NCBI GenBank assembly: GCA_036583965.1
Contig: JAZBQD010000021.1
Coordinates: 19,692,771-19,756,770 of the forward strand
Direction of reading: 5' to 3'
Length of the DNA: 64,000 nucleotides
Source of the DNA: Prunella strophiata
Lineage: Eukaryota; Chordata; Aves; Passeriformes; Prunellidae
The notes under the pieces were generated by a model. The model saw nothing but the letters and a program-made list of their open reading frames with translations. It did no database searches and was not told the origin of the DNA. Shown here piece by piece: positions 47,319-58,520 of the stretch. The translations under genes and the position numbers were made by a program. Numbering within the stretch: the stretch's first letter is position 1; every line of letters begins with the position of its first letter.

Positions 47319-49309
47319 CCGGGTCTCCAGCCTGTTCAATTCCCTGTCTTCTTCCCCCCCTTCTGCTGTGCTCCTGTTCCCTGCTTGATGCCCCAGTTCC
47401 TGTTCCTACAGAAATTTGTTGAAGTGAAGGTTGATTCCCTCACTGGAAAGTGCAATGGGGATCCTTCCACTCCACAGTGCATTTCTGAGCTTTCAGCATT
47501 TTTTTGGATGTTGGTTTTTGAGCTGCTGTCACCTGTGCCAGCCAGAACCCAGAATGGGGTGAATTGAGCAATGGAAATGTCCCCCCCTGGCTGTGCACTG
47601 AGGGATCTCCTCCATCCCCACCTCCTCTGCCCTCGTGGCACTGCAGATGAACACAGGACAATTCCAGCATCTTGATCAAGGGTTGGTGATGGTGACTGAA
47701 GGATGGGGAGAAGGAACCTTTGTCCTATTCCTGGAATTTCAAAGGTTGGACCCTTTGGATTGTTACTTGTCTTGAGCTCAGTGAGAGGTGCTGGTGCTCC
47801 CAGCAGGGAGGGGAGCATCCCTTACTGCCCAGCTTGGGATTTTCCAGCAGCCTTGAGCGTTCTTGCACTAATTCTGCAGTTTCTGAGCCTTGGTGCCTGC
47901 TCCTTTGTCAGATCCTGGAAAACTGCTGCCCAAACCCCAAATGGTTCTTCCACCCAAAATCCTGCCAGGGGTTGAGGAGCAGCTGAGGAAAATCCCCATG
48001 GAGTGATGATCCAGAGCTCTTGGATCAGCCATGCCACATCTTTTCATTTCATCCCCATAAAAGCCTCATCTGTGGGGCAGGGAGCAAGCTCCTGGCGGGG
48101 AGGGACTGAGCTCAGCCCGAGGCGAAATCCTCATTTCCTGCTGAATTCCACCTCCAATCTCCAGGTGCCTCTCCAGGCTCAATCTGGCTGGTGGGGAGGC
48201 TGATCCCTGTGGTGCAGCCCTGCTCTTGGGATAAATCCCAGCTTGGGCCAGCTCCACTCAATGGGAATGGGCTTTGGAACTTCTCCTTTATAAAACCAGG
48301 GCCGCCCTGTTGGTTGTTTCTGTGGGATTTGGTTCCACCAGCTCCCAGAACCTGCTTTCCACAGGCTGCAAGCTCGTCTTGGAATCTTGATCTCAGAATG
48401 ATGGGAGCAGAGCCTGTGCTGAGCCTGTGCTCAGGGAACCTAAAAAAGGAACTGAGAGTTCAAGCAAACAAAACCTGGACTGCCCTTGAGAGAGAATGTC
48501 ATGCAGACACCCTCTCCATGGCAGGACACTGTGTTTTTTGGGGGGGGGGCTGGCTGCCTGCCTGGCTGCAGATCGTCTGGCACAATGCAGATGGACTCTG
48601 TGGAGCTGCAGGAAGCAGCTCACACTCAGGATACACCAGGGAGATGCTTTGAAGCAAACCAGGGTTGTTAATCAAGGCCAGGGGATGTTTCAGGTGCCTC
48701 CTTCCTCCCGTCCAGCATCCCTCTCCGCAGGATGGAGGGCTCCTTAGGAAAATCCAGGCTGAAACCCAGATCTTCACCCCAGGCAGGGAATTTGCTTTGA
48801 TTCCCTTCTGTCCCCGCAGCAGCTCTGCCACTAAAAATAAACCCTACACGTAACCCTCCTACTCTCTGCAAGAAAAAAAAGTAACACACACGCTGAACAA
48901 TGACAAACCATGCTAGAGCTTGGCTCATGCAAACAAATGAATGATGAACACTCAACCTCCAGTTTATAGGACAGGATACTTACTTCACAGTTAGCTGCTT
49001 ACAAGCACTTATACTGGCCAAAACTTAGAAGGATATGCAAACTTTCATAACCATTACTACTTCCCACCTGACAAATGGGAGATTCCCAGCTCCTGCCCAA
49101 AATCCGGATTGTGGTGCATTGTCCAGCTGCTGGATGTGTCTGGAGCCTGTTGTGCCAGCATTGGGACGGTTGCCTTCTGCAAAAACCAGTTGGGACTGGG
49201 TGCTGGCAGCGTGAGGAGCTGCCAGAAACCTGGTGGAGACAATTCCAAAACCTTCCCTGGCCAGGCACAGCAGGCTGGGCTTTAGGGAGCTGCTGCAGCA
49301 TTCCTGTGG
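47319..49309. other. No gene recognised in right arm
   Basis: Mirror of about 27,961-29,942. A G run at 48,540-48,549 is longer than the corresponding left-arm run. Splice-like or ORF-like signals are not shared cleanly with the left arm. Confidence 0.45.
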
Positions 49310-49435
49310 CACTCCCACCCCTGGCAGTGGGCCCAAGGCCAGGCTGCATGGACTTGGGCACACCCTGGGAAGTGGAAGGTGTCAGGGTTGGAGCAAGATG
49401 TCCTTTGAGGTCACCTCCACCCACAGCTTTGGGGC
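49310..49435 (+). mobile_element. CR1 LINE 3' fragment (right arm)
   Basis: GGCCCAAGGCCAGGCTGCAT, GACTTGGGCACACCCTGGGA and GTCCTTTGAGGTCACCTCC are the sense counterpart of 27,835-27,960. Confidence 0.7.
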
Positions 49436-51029
49436 AGAGGGTTCTGTCCAGGTTTTCCAGGTGGAACCATTTCCGCAGTGCCGGCATGGGGCAAAGGCTC
49501 TTTTCATCTCCTTCCCCAAGCCTTCCCCCTGAGCGAATGCCAAGATTATTTCATCCCTGTCCTGTGGCCCAGCCAGCCCTGAGCCAACAGGAACGTGGGC
49601 TTCAGGCGCTGGGGAGGGCCCCCAGGACCCCAATATCCCAAACATCCACACGATTTGTGCTCCATGTGCAAAAGCCAGGATCGCTCTGGCTCCCCAACCC
49701 AGCCCCAGTGTGCTGGAACCATCCAGAGCTCCACGTGCAGACAAACTGGGGGCAAAACCTCCTCTCCAGGATTTCACCCCTCAGCTATCAGCTGCAGCAG
49801 CTGGAACAATCCAGCCCTCCTGGGGGCTCGTGGCCTTGCCCTTTGTCTCTGTGTTGGGGAATCAAGCTGATTGCTGTCAGGAAGACAATGTTGTCTCCGA
49901 AGCTGCGATAAGAAGGATGAAAATTCTGCCCTTTGCTGAGGGCTCTGCAGAGCTTTGGGGGGTGCAGCTGGAAAATCAGCATTAGGCTTGCCAAGAGCAT
50001 GGAGGCTGATCCAGGGGGTGGATTTTGGAGGGAAGGGATGTGGACCCTTTATTTGGAGTCATTCCTCCCCTGTTTTCAATCCCGTTTCCCTCCTGTTGGA
50101 GCATCCATTTTCGGGCATCACTAAACTCAGGGATATTCTGGTGAGGAAGGTCTTGGAAAGCAGAAGGGCAGATCCCAAAGGTCTGGTTTTTGCCTGGACA
50201 TGGGGAAGCTGAGGCGTGCTGGCCTCCATCCCATTGCCCACAGCTGGTGGTCGCACCTGAGAAACACATCAGCATCTGGGGGGTGTCAGTGGGGTGGAGG
50301 TTGTGGCACCTTGCTCCCCAGTCCTGGCAGGATCCAGCCTGATCACCCCCTCTGTGCCATTTAAGCAAAGAAATTTCCTTAAACTCCCTCCTGCTGAGAG
50401 CCCTTTTTAGTGAGTGCAGTTTGGTGAGAAACACGAAATTTCCCAATAAAATCAGCAAAATGCTGGGTGGCAGCCCTGGTTCCCTTGGCTTTCCTTAAAA
50501 ACCCAGCTCTTAATGGATCTGCTGGAAAGTTTTTGAGATCTTTTTTGAGTCATGGGCCGGTTTTCTGTTTTATGCAGGAATGTGGTGGCCTGCATGTGGA
50601 AGTCTCAGTTCTTTCACGTTAATTTTGTATCAAAATCCCCTTTATAAGACCAAATAATCCCTTTTCCATGGCAGAGTCCTGTGCCCAATTGCTCCAACCT
50701 GCTTATTCTGCTGATATGATTTTGTCTAAAAAAACAACTCTGTAGCTTTTTATTATTATATTTTTTGTACTTTCCAAGCTTTTGGCTGTTTTCCAGGGAC
50801 ATTTTTCCAATGGGAAAATCCCCAGGAATTTCGAGGGCTGGACTGCAGGGGAAGTTGGGGTGGCATGATGAGAGCTGGCAAGCACTGAGCAAGCACAAGG
50901 GAGCTGAGCTGTCGGGGCTGCTGGAGCTTTGGCTTCTCTCTCAGTGGTTTTAAGGAACCTAAATACAAAGGGGAAAATCCGTGGGATCGGAGGAGAGGAA
51001 CAGGAAGGAGGAGGAGAGAGGAGATGCTC
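49436..51029. other. No gene recognised in right arm
   Basis: Mirror of about 26,281-27,834. A 278-codon plus-strand frame (49,075-49,911) overlaps it but shares only part of its reading frame with the left-arm frame because of indels. Confidence 0.45.
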
Positions 51030-51440
51030 GTCAGAGCTGAGGCATCCCTCGGAGCCGCTGACCCGGCGTCACCTCCCTGGCACTTACGGAAAGCCTCGCC
51101 AAAAATTCCTGTGGTTTCCCAATCTGCTGGCTGCCGGGCTTCGCACATTCCCCGAGCAGCCGGCCTCCAGGAATCCCCTCTGCAGCAGCTGCTGCTGCTC
51201 CATCCCGCCCGCACACGATGATAAGAAGCTGGGCCAGGCTCTTATCAGCATCCCGCTGACATCCCCGGATCGGCGATTGAAAGCCGGGCTGCTGCGGGCA
51301 CACCGGGGATGGGTTCGGGATGTGCCGCCTGCAGGGATGGATGCTCGCGGGAATGTGATGACAGGAGCTCTGCCCCCTCTTCATCCGGCAGAGCCAGGGA
51401 AACGGGGATGGGATGACAGCGGGGCCGCGAGCTAGGACGT
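51030..51440. promoter_or_regulatory. CpG-rich block with GATA pair (right arm)
   Basis: Counterpart of 25,860-26,280. GATGATAAG at 51,217-51,225 and CTTATCAGC at 51,241-51,249 keep both GATA cores and the 15-base spacing, although surrounding bases differ by substitutions and indels. Motif retention amid divergence is suggestive but could be chance. Confidence 0.4.
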
Positions 51441-52194
51441 GGTTTTTCATTTCATTCACGTTCAGCATACCCTGAAAGGGTAGGGAACGTTCCTGAGGCC
51501 CACGGGACCCCAGATGTGGCCGGGAATGAGATCCCAGGGATTGCAACATCCCGCTGGATTTGCTCCTGAGCTGTGCTGCGTGGAAAGAGGGGAAGGCTCC
51601 CCACGTGGCTTTGCAGGGCCTGGAACATCAGGATAGTCAAACCCCGGACTGTTTTTAAAGGAGAATTGGGCTTTTCCCGTTCTGGAATCCAGGCTCTTGG
51701 TGTAAGAGAGCAGGATTTGCTTGTTCCAGTGGGAGCAGGCCAGAACTCACACTTTCTGTCGATGGCATTCAGTGAAGGGGCAGGAATGCAGCAGGGCCAT
51801 CCCCTGGCATCACCCTGGATTTCCCGTGGGGGTGGCTGTTGGGCAAGTCTCCGGGACACCCACCTGAGGGGTGGATCAGCCTTCCCAGTATAATCCAGTG
51901 TGGCCAGTGCTGTGACTGCTTCATCCCTGGTTCTCCCTGGGTCTTGCTATGCCCTCTTCCCATCCACTGCATAGCTTTCCAGGAGGAAACTGCACTCCAT
52001 CTTCTATTCCTTGGCCCATTCCCAATGTGTGTTCGTGGTAACCTTGATTGCAACCATTAAAATCCTCCAAGAGCCATCCCAGGGTGTCGCAGAGTGGAGC
52101 AGCATCCCTTTTCCCTGCTCAGCTTTCCCAGTCGCAGCCTACGGCTGCCAGGACACAAGACCCTGCCTTGCAAGAAATCTCATCCCCTACTTCA

Positions 52195-52555
52195 CAGATG
52201 CTGGGATCAGGATCACGGAGGGTGGGAAGCGCTCTGGGATCACCCAGCGTGCCCAGCTCCCCCACCTTGTCCCCAGCCCAAGCCTCAGTGCCCTGCAGGA
52301 TGGGCAACTCCAACCCTCCCTGGGCAGCTCCAATTCCTGACCCCCTTCCCCTGGGAAATTCTGCTGCTGTCCACCCTGAGCCTGCCCTGGCCCGCCTGAG
52401 GGCCCGTTCCCCTCGCTCCTGTCCCTGTCCCCGTCCTGGGCAAGGTAGCTGGCAGAGCCAGGACGTGGCCCCTTCGCCTCCTTTGCTCCCAGGCTGATCC
52501 CCCTCAGCTCCCTCAGTATTCTCTCCCAGACATCCCCATGAAGGCCAAACTCTGA
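52195..52555 (-). mobile_element. CR1 LINE 3' fragment (right arm)
   Basis: Mirror of 24,775-25,100 with numerous small differences: CAACTCCAACCCTCCCTGGG, CTGTCCACCCTGAGCCTGCC and CAGGCTGATCCCCCTCAGCT. Confidence 0.7.
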
Positions 52556-52739
52556 GCTTGCCTCCCATGGGCACAAACCCTCTCCAAACTCAATTTCATT
52601 TCACAAACATCTACACATGCTGCCCTTGACGCAACATCCTTGTCCAAGGCTGGATTGAGGAGCCAGGTTCGTTTGCTTGAACTCTCTTGGAAAGCAAGCT
52701 CTTTGCAGCCGGGCCTCTCCCGACCTTCCTGGAGCGCTC

Positions 52740-52960
52740 ACATGTGCGGAGCAGAGCCGGAGCCTCGCCGCTCCGAGTGCATCATGACCTCAGTTACGCA
52801 AACACTTGCTGTAATCGCCTCAAGAATTCTGCCCCCCCTGGATTTGATCAGCTGCAGGATCATTTAGCTTATGATGAAATATGTTAAAACATCCATTTGT
52901 TTTCGGGCAGGATGCAAATAAATCATTGCGTAAGTTCGGCCCGAGCGAGGAGCGCGGCCG
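52740..52960. promoter_or_regulatory. Motif-dense block, candidate enhancer (right arm)
   Basis: Counterpart of 24,370-24,600. The octamer ATGCAAAT at 52,912-52,919 and the C/EBP-like ATTGCGTAA at 52,925-52,933 are intact, and GCAAACA and TGACCT remain. The GATA motif reads TTAGCT instead of TTATCT, and CTTTGATC has become ATTTGATC. Confidence 0.35.
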
Positions 52961-53135
52961 TGCTGCGGAGCTCCTCAGGCTCCACCTCCTGGAAGGTCAT
53001 TCCTGCAGGAACACGGCCTTTCTCTTCCCCACTCTGCTTCATTCCAGTGGCTCATGTCACTCATGAGACCCTCTGGTGTTCCCAGCAGGTGGTGACACCA
53101 GTGTGGCACGGGGTGCTCATGCGGTCCCATGGAAC

Positions 53136-53290
53136 AGTGATCCCCACATCCCACCCAGTGTCCAATCCCACCCGAGTATCCCAACCCCACCAGTGATCCC
53201 CAGGCTCCAAAACCAGCTTCAAAACTCCTGCTGGGATCACTCAGAAGGTCTGGTGGTCATCATTGTGGTTCATCATTGTGGTGGTCATCA
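53136..53290 (-). repeat. Short tandem arrays (right arm)
   Basis: Degenerate mirrors of the 19-bp array (53,136-53,203) and 15-bp array (53,251-53,290) of the left arm. One 15-bp unit has lost bases. Confidence 0.75.
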
Positions 53291-53989
53291 GTCTGGTGCT
53301 CACCTCCAGCCCTGCCACCCATTCCATGTTCAGCTCTCCCAAACACCTCTTTGCTGTTCCCACAGGAATCATTGGCAAGAGGGTTTCTTTTGAACCCTCT
53401 GGCTCTTCTCCAGCCTTTCCCCACAGCCTGGGCCCATCCCAGCCCCTGATCCCCCTGCTCCTGCTGGGATCCATCCCTGGATCCCCCTGGCTGCTCATGG
53501 CTGTGACCCCCCAGCCCGAGCCCTGCCCCAGGGTGGTGCTGCTCCCAGCTGGAGCTAAGCAACAATTCCCAGTGGGAAGCTGCTGGGAGTGCCTCTCAGG
53601 GTGGGTTTTACAGAGGTCAAGCTGAGCCCAGAGCTCAGCAGCTCCTCTGTGGTGTCAGCCAGGCTTAAGTGCTTGGTTGGTTGATGGGAAATTGGGATTT
53701 GGGCTTTCCCCAGCTGAGATTCCTCAAAATCGGCTTTCCTCTGCCTGTTCCCATCCCAGGCACGAGCACAGCCCCGTTTAGGAATGTCAGGGAAGGGAAT
53801 CTCTTGCCAAGAGATTCAGGAAAAATTATAAAAAACAACAGCTGATGGCTGGGGAATCTCATCTGCTGAGCCAGGAGAGGCAGATGAATATTCCCATTTT
53901 CCAGAGCTGAGGAAGGATCAGGGCTCTCCACCAAGGTGTTCTCCAAAGGTCTGGCAGCACCTTCCAAGAGAGAAGGGATTTTGGGCAGT

Positions 53990-54208
53990 TTCTGGCTTCA
54001 TTCCTGCTTGTGGCCTTCTATCCCACCTTTCTGCAGGCCCTGGATTTTAACAGGTTGCCCCAAAAAAAGCTGTGGATTCCTCATCCCTGGAAGTTCCAGG
54101 CCAGGCTGGATGGCCCTTGGAGCACCCTGGGATAGTGGAAGGTGTCCATGGCAGGGGTGGGACTGATGAGCTTTAAGGTCCCTTCCCACCCATTCCATGA
54201 TTGTGTGA
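53990..54208 (+). mobile_element. CR1 LINE 3' fragment (right arm)
   Basis: Sense counterpart of 23,122-23,345, from TTTAACAGGTTGCCCC to AGCTTTAAGGTCCCTTCCC and CCATTCCATGATTGTG. Confidence 0.85.
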
Positions 54209-55574
54209 TTTTTTCCTCATCATTAAAAGGATTTTCCAGTCCTTGTCCCAAATGCTTCTCTGCATTTTTGGGGCAGAGCCATGCCCATGTTCCCATCTCC
54301 CTGAACAACAATCCCAGAGAAGAACTTGGACACAGGACCAGGAATCAATATTCCAGTGCTGCTCCAGGATGTCCTGGGAGGGGAGCTTTGGGAAGATAAG
54401 ATTGGGTGCATAAAGCAGTGCCAGATGATTAATGAACCTTTGTCCTGGCAAAGGAGATAAAACCCCTGGAGCTGCTGCCCCCTGCTAACAGCTTTTCCAT
54501 CACATTGGAAATATTCTTCCTCATTCCAGAGGTATTTCATTATCTGCCTTTATCCAAGGGCAGATGGAATGGAAATCTCCCCCAGCCCCATTCTGCTCTC
54601 ACACCAGAGCTGCTCCCTTTGCTGTTGTTCTGTTTTCTACCTCTGCAGGCCCCAGAGCTGGAGAAACCCACATCAGTTTCCTGCTATCCCACTTCTCCTC
54701 CTTCCCAAACTTCCAGCAGGGCTTTTTGTCTCCTGGCTGCCACTGCTGATGGATCCCTGGCTGTCCCCAAGGCTGGAGGGAAAGGTGGAGCCACACCAGA
54801 GCTTTGTCATTCCACAGAGAGATTTCACCTGGAAAGGAGAGGGGGAATGAGGCAGAGCTCCCAGGGCACTTCTGGGGTGTTAAACTGGGATGGACATGGG
54901 AGAAGACACCAGGGTTTGGATGGGCAGGTGCTCTGGAGCCTTTGGAGCTTGGAAAATCCATGGTGCCTGAAAAAAGCCTTTTCTCCTCCTCTTCCTCCTC
55001 CTCCTCTTCCAGCTCAGCTTTCTCCTCCCTTCCTTTCAATTTTGCCACAGCTGATCCAAGGAAAATCCCTCACTGAAAGAGGGAACAGGCTGGGAATTCT
55101 CCAAGGAGGCAGCTGGAAGGTTGAGGACACTGCTGAGAAGCTGGGAGTGGGATGGTTTGGATGCTGAAAACCTCCATTTTCCATGGAATTCCCTTGGAAT
55201 TCTTGTCACACGATCAGCACAGTCTGTGGCACTGTCCCTGGGAGGTGAAGCTGTTCACACATTTAAAAAAAAAATTGTATTTTCTCTATTTGGAACTTTT
55301 CCTCCAAACTTTCTGTTGCAGAGCAGGTTGTGTTTCGTAACTTGTATCCAACAAACATTCAGACAAACCTGTGGATCTGGAAATCCATTTCCTAGTTGGG
55401 CAGATTTTACAGAGCCAAATCCCTCCAGCACAGAAATGAGGAGCTCAAGTTCCCTGCAAGGTGAGGACTTCAGCTGGGACAATCCACAGGAATATTCTCT
55501 GCTGGAATGAGTGATGTTACTTTCATCCCCATGAAATTCCTGCATTTCAGCGAATTTACTCCAAATTTATTTCC
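54209..55574. other. No gene recognised in right arm
   Basis: Mirror of 21,756-23,121, including the CTC/TCCTCC microsatellite near 54,975-55,015 and an A run at 55,264-55,273. Differences from the left arm are noticeably fewer than closer to the gap. Confidence 0.5.
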
Positions 55575-55690
55575 AGGACAGGGCTTGGAGCAACCTGGGT
55601 GGTGGAATTAAGGTGGCCCTGCCACATTGGAATGGGATGAGTTTTAAGGTCTTTTCCAGCCCAAACAAGCGGGAATTCTCCAATTCCACA
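55575..55690 (+). mobile_element. CR1 LINE 3' fragment (right arm)
   Basis: Sense counterpart of 21,645-21,755: GGGCTTGGAGCAACCTGGGT, then GTTTTAAGGTCTTTTCCAGC. Confidence 0.85.
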
Positions 55691-55932
55691 CCGTGTGAGG
55701 CACTGGCAGGGACTGATAAAGGAAGATAAATATCTGTCAAATTTGCTGCCTGCTTGGAGAAAAGGAAGTCAGGGCTTTAGAAATAAATTCCAAGTGGAAA
55801 AAATAAGGACTATTTTGGGAGAGGTGGGAAGGGACCACAACAAATCCAGGGACAAAGGTGTGGCCAGCAAGGGGACAAATGCAGGGATAGGGGGGAGGCT
55901 GTGGGGAGAAAAAACAGGGAGGATTGAAAGCG

Positions 55933-56130
55933 GGAATGGCTTCCCACGCCAGAGGGCAGGGTAGGTGGGATTTTGGGAAGGAATCCTTCCCTGGAGGGTG
56001 GGGCGGTCTGGAAGGGATTTCCCAGAGAAGCCTGTGGCTGCTCCATCCCTGCAGTGCCCAAGGCCAGGATGGACAGGGCTGAGCCAGCTGCGGATGGTGG
56101 AAAGGTGTCCCTGCTCCATAGCAGGGTGGA
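55933..56130 (+). mobile_element. CR1 LINE 3' fragment (right arm)
   Basis: Sense counterpart of 21,212-21,415: CTTCCCTGGAGGGTGGGGCG, GATTTCCCAGAGAAGCCTGT, CCCAAGGCCAGGATGGACAG and GTGTCCCTGCTCCATAGCAG. Confidence 0.85.
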
Positions 56131-56771
56131 TGGGAGATCCTTTCACCCTTCCTTTTGGAGAAACCCCTGGAAAACGGGGAGAAGACAGATTCCAGCGAGC
56201 ACCTGGCTCTGGGGGATTCATCCTATGAGCAAGGCTGGCGGGGAGCAGAGAATCCACTGAGATGATCGGAGGAAGGAAGGACGAGGGAGTGAACCCATCC
56301 ATGGAGGGGAGAACAGCTCCGGGAAGGGAGACTGGGCTCGCCAGATGCCCAGCGCTGCCCAGGTGGGGCATCAGCGCCCGGGAGCAGCTGGAGGAGGATG
56401 ATGGGAGATGAGGGTTTGCGGGATGTTGAGGGATGGGATGATTGGCATGATTGGGGTGACTGGGATGGGGATAATTGGGATGGGAGAGCCCCGCCCAGCC
56501 CATTTCCCACCTGGCTGCGGGATTGAAGCCGCAGAAATTCTGGGCCACGCCCCAGGGGAACTTTTGGTGGAGATGCTGCAAGGAGCTGGCGCTCACTCCT
56601 CATTTTTGAGTTTTTAGGGACATAAGTGAGTTAGAGGAGGCTTTTCCCCTTCCTGAGCGGCTTCAGAGGTCTTGGCTACCCCTGGATTTTGGGGATGAGG
56701 CGCCATGGAAATTTTGTCGCCTCTTTTGGAAATTGGGCCATATTCCAAGACGCTGGAAAATTCAGAAGTGA

Positions 56772-57418
56772 GGTGTGTGTCCCCAGCAGGTCAGTGTGCT
56801 CTGTGTCCCCAGCAGGTCAGTGTGCTCTGTGTCCCCAGCAGGTCAGTGTGCTCTGTGTCCCCAGCAGGTCAGGGAGCTCTGTGTCCCCTGTGTGTCCCCA
56901 GCAGGTCAGTGTGCTCTGTGTCCCCTGTGTGTCCCCAGCAGGTCAGGGAGCTCCGTGTCCCCTGTGTGTCCCCAGCAGGTCAGTGTGCTCTGTGTCCCCA
57001 GCAGGTCAGTGTGCTTCCGTGTCCCCTGTGTGTCCCCAGCAGGTCAGTGTGCTCCGTGTCCCCTGTGTGTCCCCAGCAGGTCAGTGTGCTCTGTGTCCCC
57101 AGCAGTCAGTGTGCTTCCGTGTCCCCTGTGTGTCCCCAGCAGGTCAGGGAGCTCCGTGTCCCCTGTGTGTCCCCAGCAGGTCATGTGCTCTGTGTCCCCA
57201 GCAGGTCAGTGTGCTTCCGTGTCCCCTGTGTGTCCCCAGCAGGTCAGTGTGCTCTGTGTGTCCCCAGCAGGTCAGAGAGCTCTGTGTGTCCCCAGCAGTC
57301 AGTGTGCTCTGTGTCCCCAGCAGGTCAGTGTGCTCTGTGTCCCCAGCAGGTCAGTGTGCTCCGTGTCCCCCTCTGTGTCCCCAGCAGTCAGTGTGCTCTG
57401 TGTCCCCTGTGTGTCCCC
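56772..57418 (-). repeat. GC-rich minisatellite, 26/37-bp units (right arm)
   Basis: Mirror of 20,010-20,612 with units starting TGTGTCCCCAGCAGGTC. Several units share the same one-base changes: an extra T (GCTTCCGTG) and a lost G (CCAGCAGTCAG). This recurrence looks like repeat-associated consensus errors or unit-level spread of variants. The array is about 45 bp longer than on the left. Confidence 0.93.
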
Positions 57419-57959
57419 AAGCCGCCCCTGTTGGAGTTGAAGGCGCTGGGGAGGGAGGGAGGCTGAGCTGCGCCTTGGGTTCTGCTCGGGACTTGGCGAG
57501 CCTGGGGCTGTGCTGGAATGCAAAGCTCGTCCTGCTCCGTCCCCTCTGCTCGGAGCAGGGTTTGGTGCCAGCCCCTCAGTCCGGGGGCTGGAGGCTCCAG
57601 GATATGTAAACCATTCCTGCTTCACGGGATTTCCCTGCTCTGCTCTGTTTTCCTCTCCATTTGTCCCAAACCTCATCCCTGCTGCTCCTGTGCGCCGCTG
57701 GCACCCCAAGGTACGGCTGTTATTTCTCCTAATCCCCCCCTTTTTTACCAATTTTAGCTGTAAGGAATATTTGGTTTTTATTGAGCTTGTGTTTTGCTGT
57801 TTTTCCTTCCTCTTTTATTCCTCTCCCTCTCCTTGTGTCCCGTGAGCTCCGCCTCAGCAGCGTCCCTGAAATCCGAATTTTGGGGTGTCTCTGCTACCCC
57901 CTCTTTGGAACGACACAACATTCTGCCGCTAAAACCCCCTCTTTTTAAATTACTGCTGT

Positions 57960-58520
57960 TGCAATAAAACCCCAAATTCAAACTTGCATCTCTCTGGGTT
58001 TGGCTGGATCTTGCCCTGCACGCTGGGATTTTTGGGGGGGACAGGAGCTGTGCCACCCTGACCTGCCCCGCTGCAGCTTCCTCCCCGCTGCTCACATCTG
58101 GAACAGGGGAACAAAAGAGCTTTGTGCTCCCTCTGGAGCGAAGTCCTTGTGAATTGTGCAGGAAAAGCAGCGGCTGGGGCTGAGCCAGCACCTCGGGAAG
58201 CCGCCTGCGGGATTTCCATGGATTTATCGGCCTTTGGAGGGCGATGCTGGGATGGTTTTCCTGCCTTTTTGTTTGAAAGTCGCTTTTGCTTTCCTTCCCC
58301 AGCTGAGCGTCCTCTGCTCCCAGCTGGAAATCACTTGCGCTCATCAGCGCCCGGCCCCGCCCAGCTAATTAAGTAATTAACCCCGGGCTGCGCAGGTGCC
58401 GCCGCTTTGGGGCTAATTAAGGGAAAAACGGCCACGGGGATCCTGCTCCGGAGGGAATTGTCACAAACGGAACGGGACAGGGCTGTGGAGCAGCAGATCC
58501 TGGAGTTTCTGTCGGGATTT
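57960..58520. promoter_or_regulatory. CpG-rich block with TAATTA cluster (right arm)
   Basis: Counterpart of 18,930-19,480: CTAATTAA at 58,365-58,372, GTAATTAAC at 58,373-58,381 and CTAATTAA at 58,413-58,420. At least 150 bases around these are identical to the left arm by eye. Confidence 0.45.
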
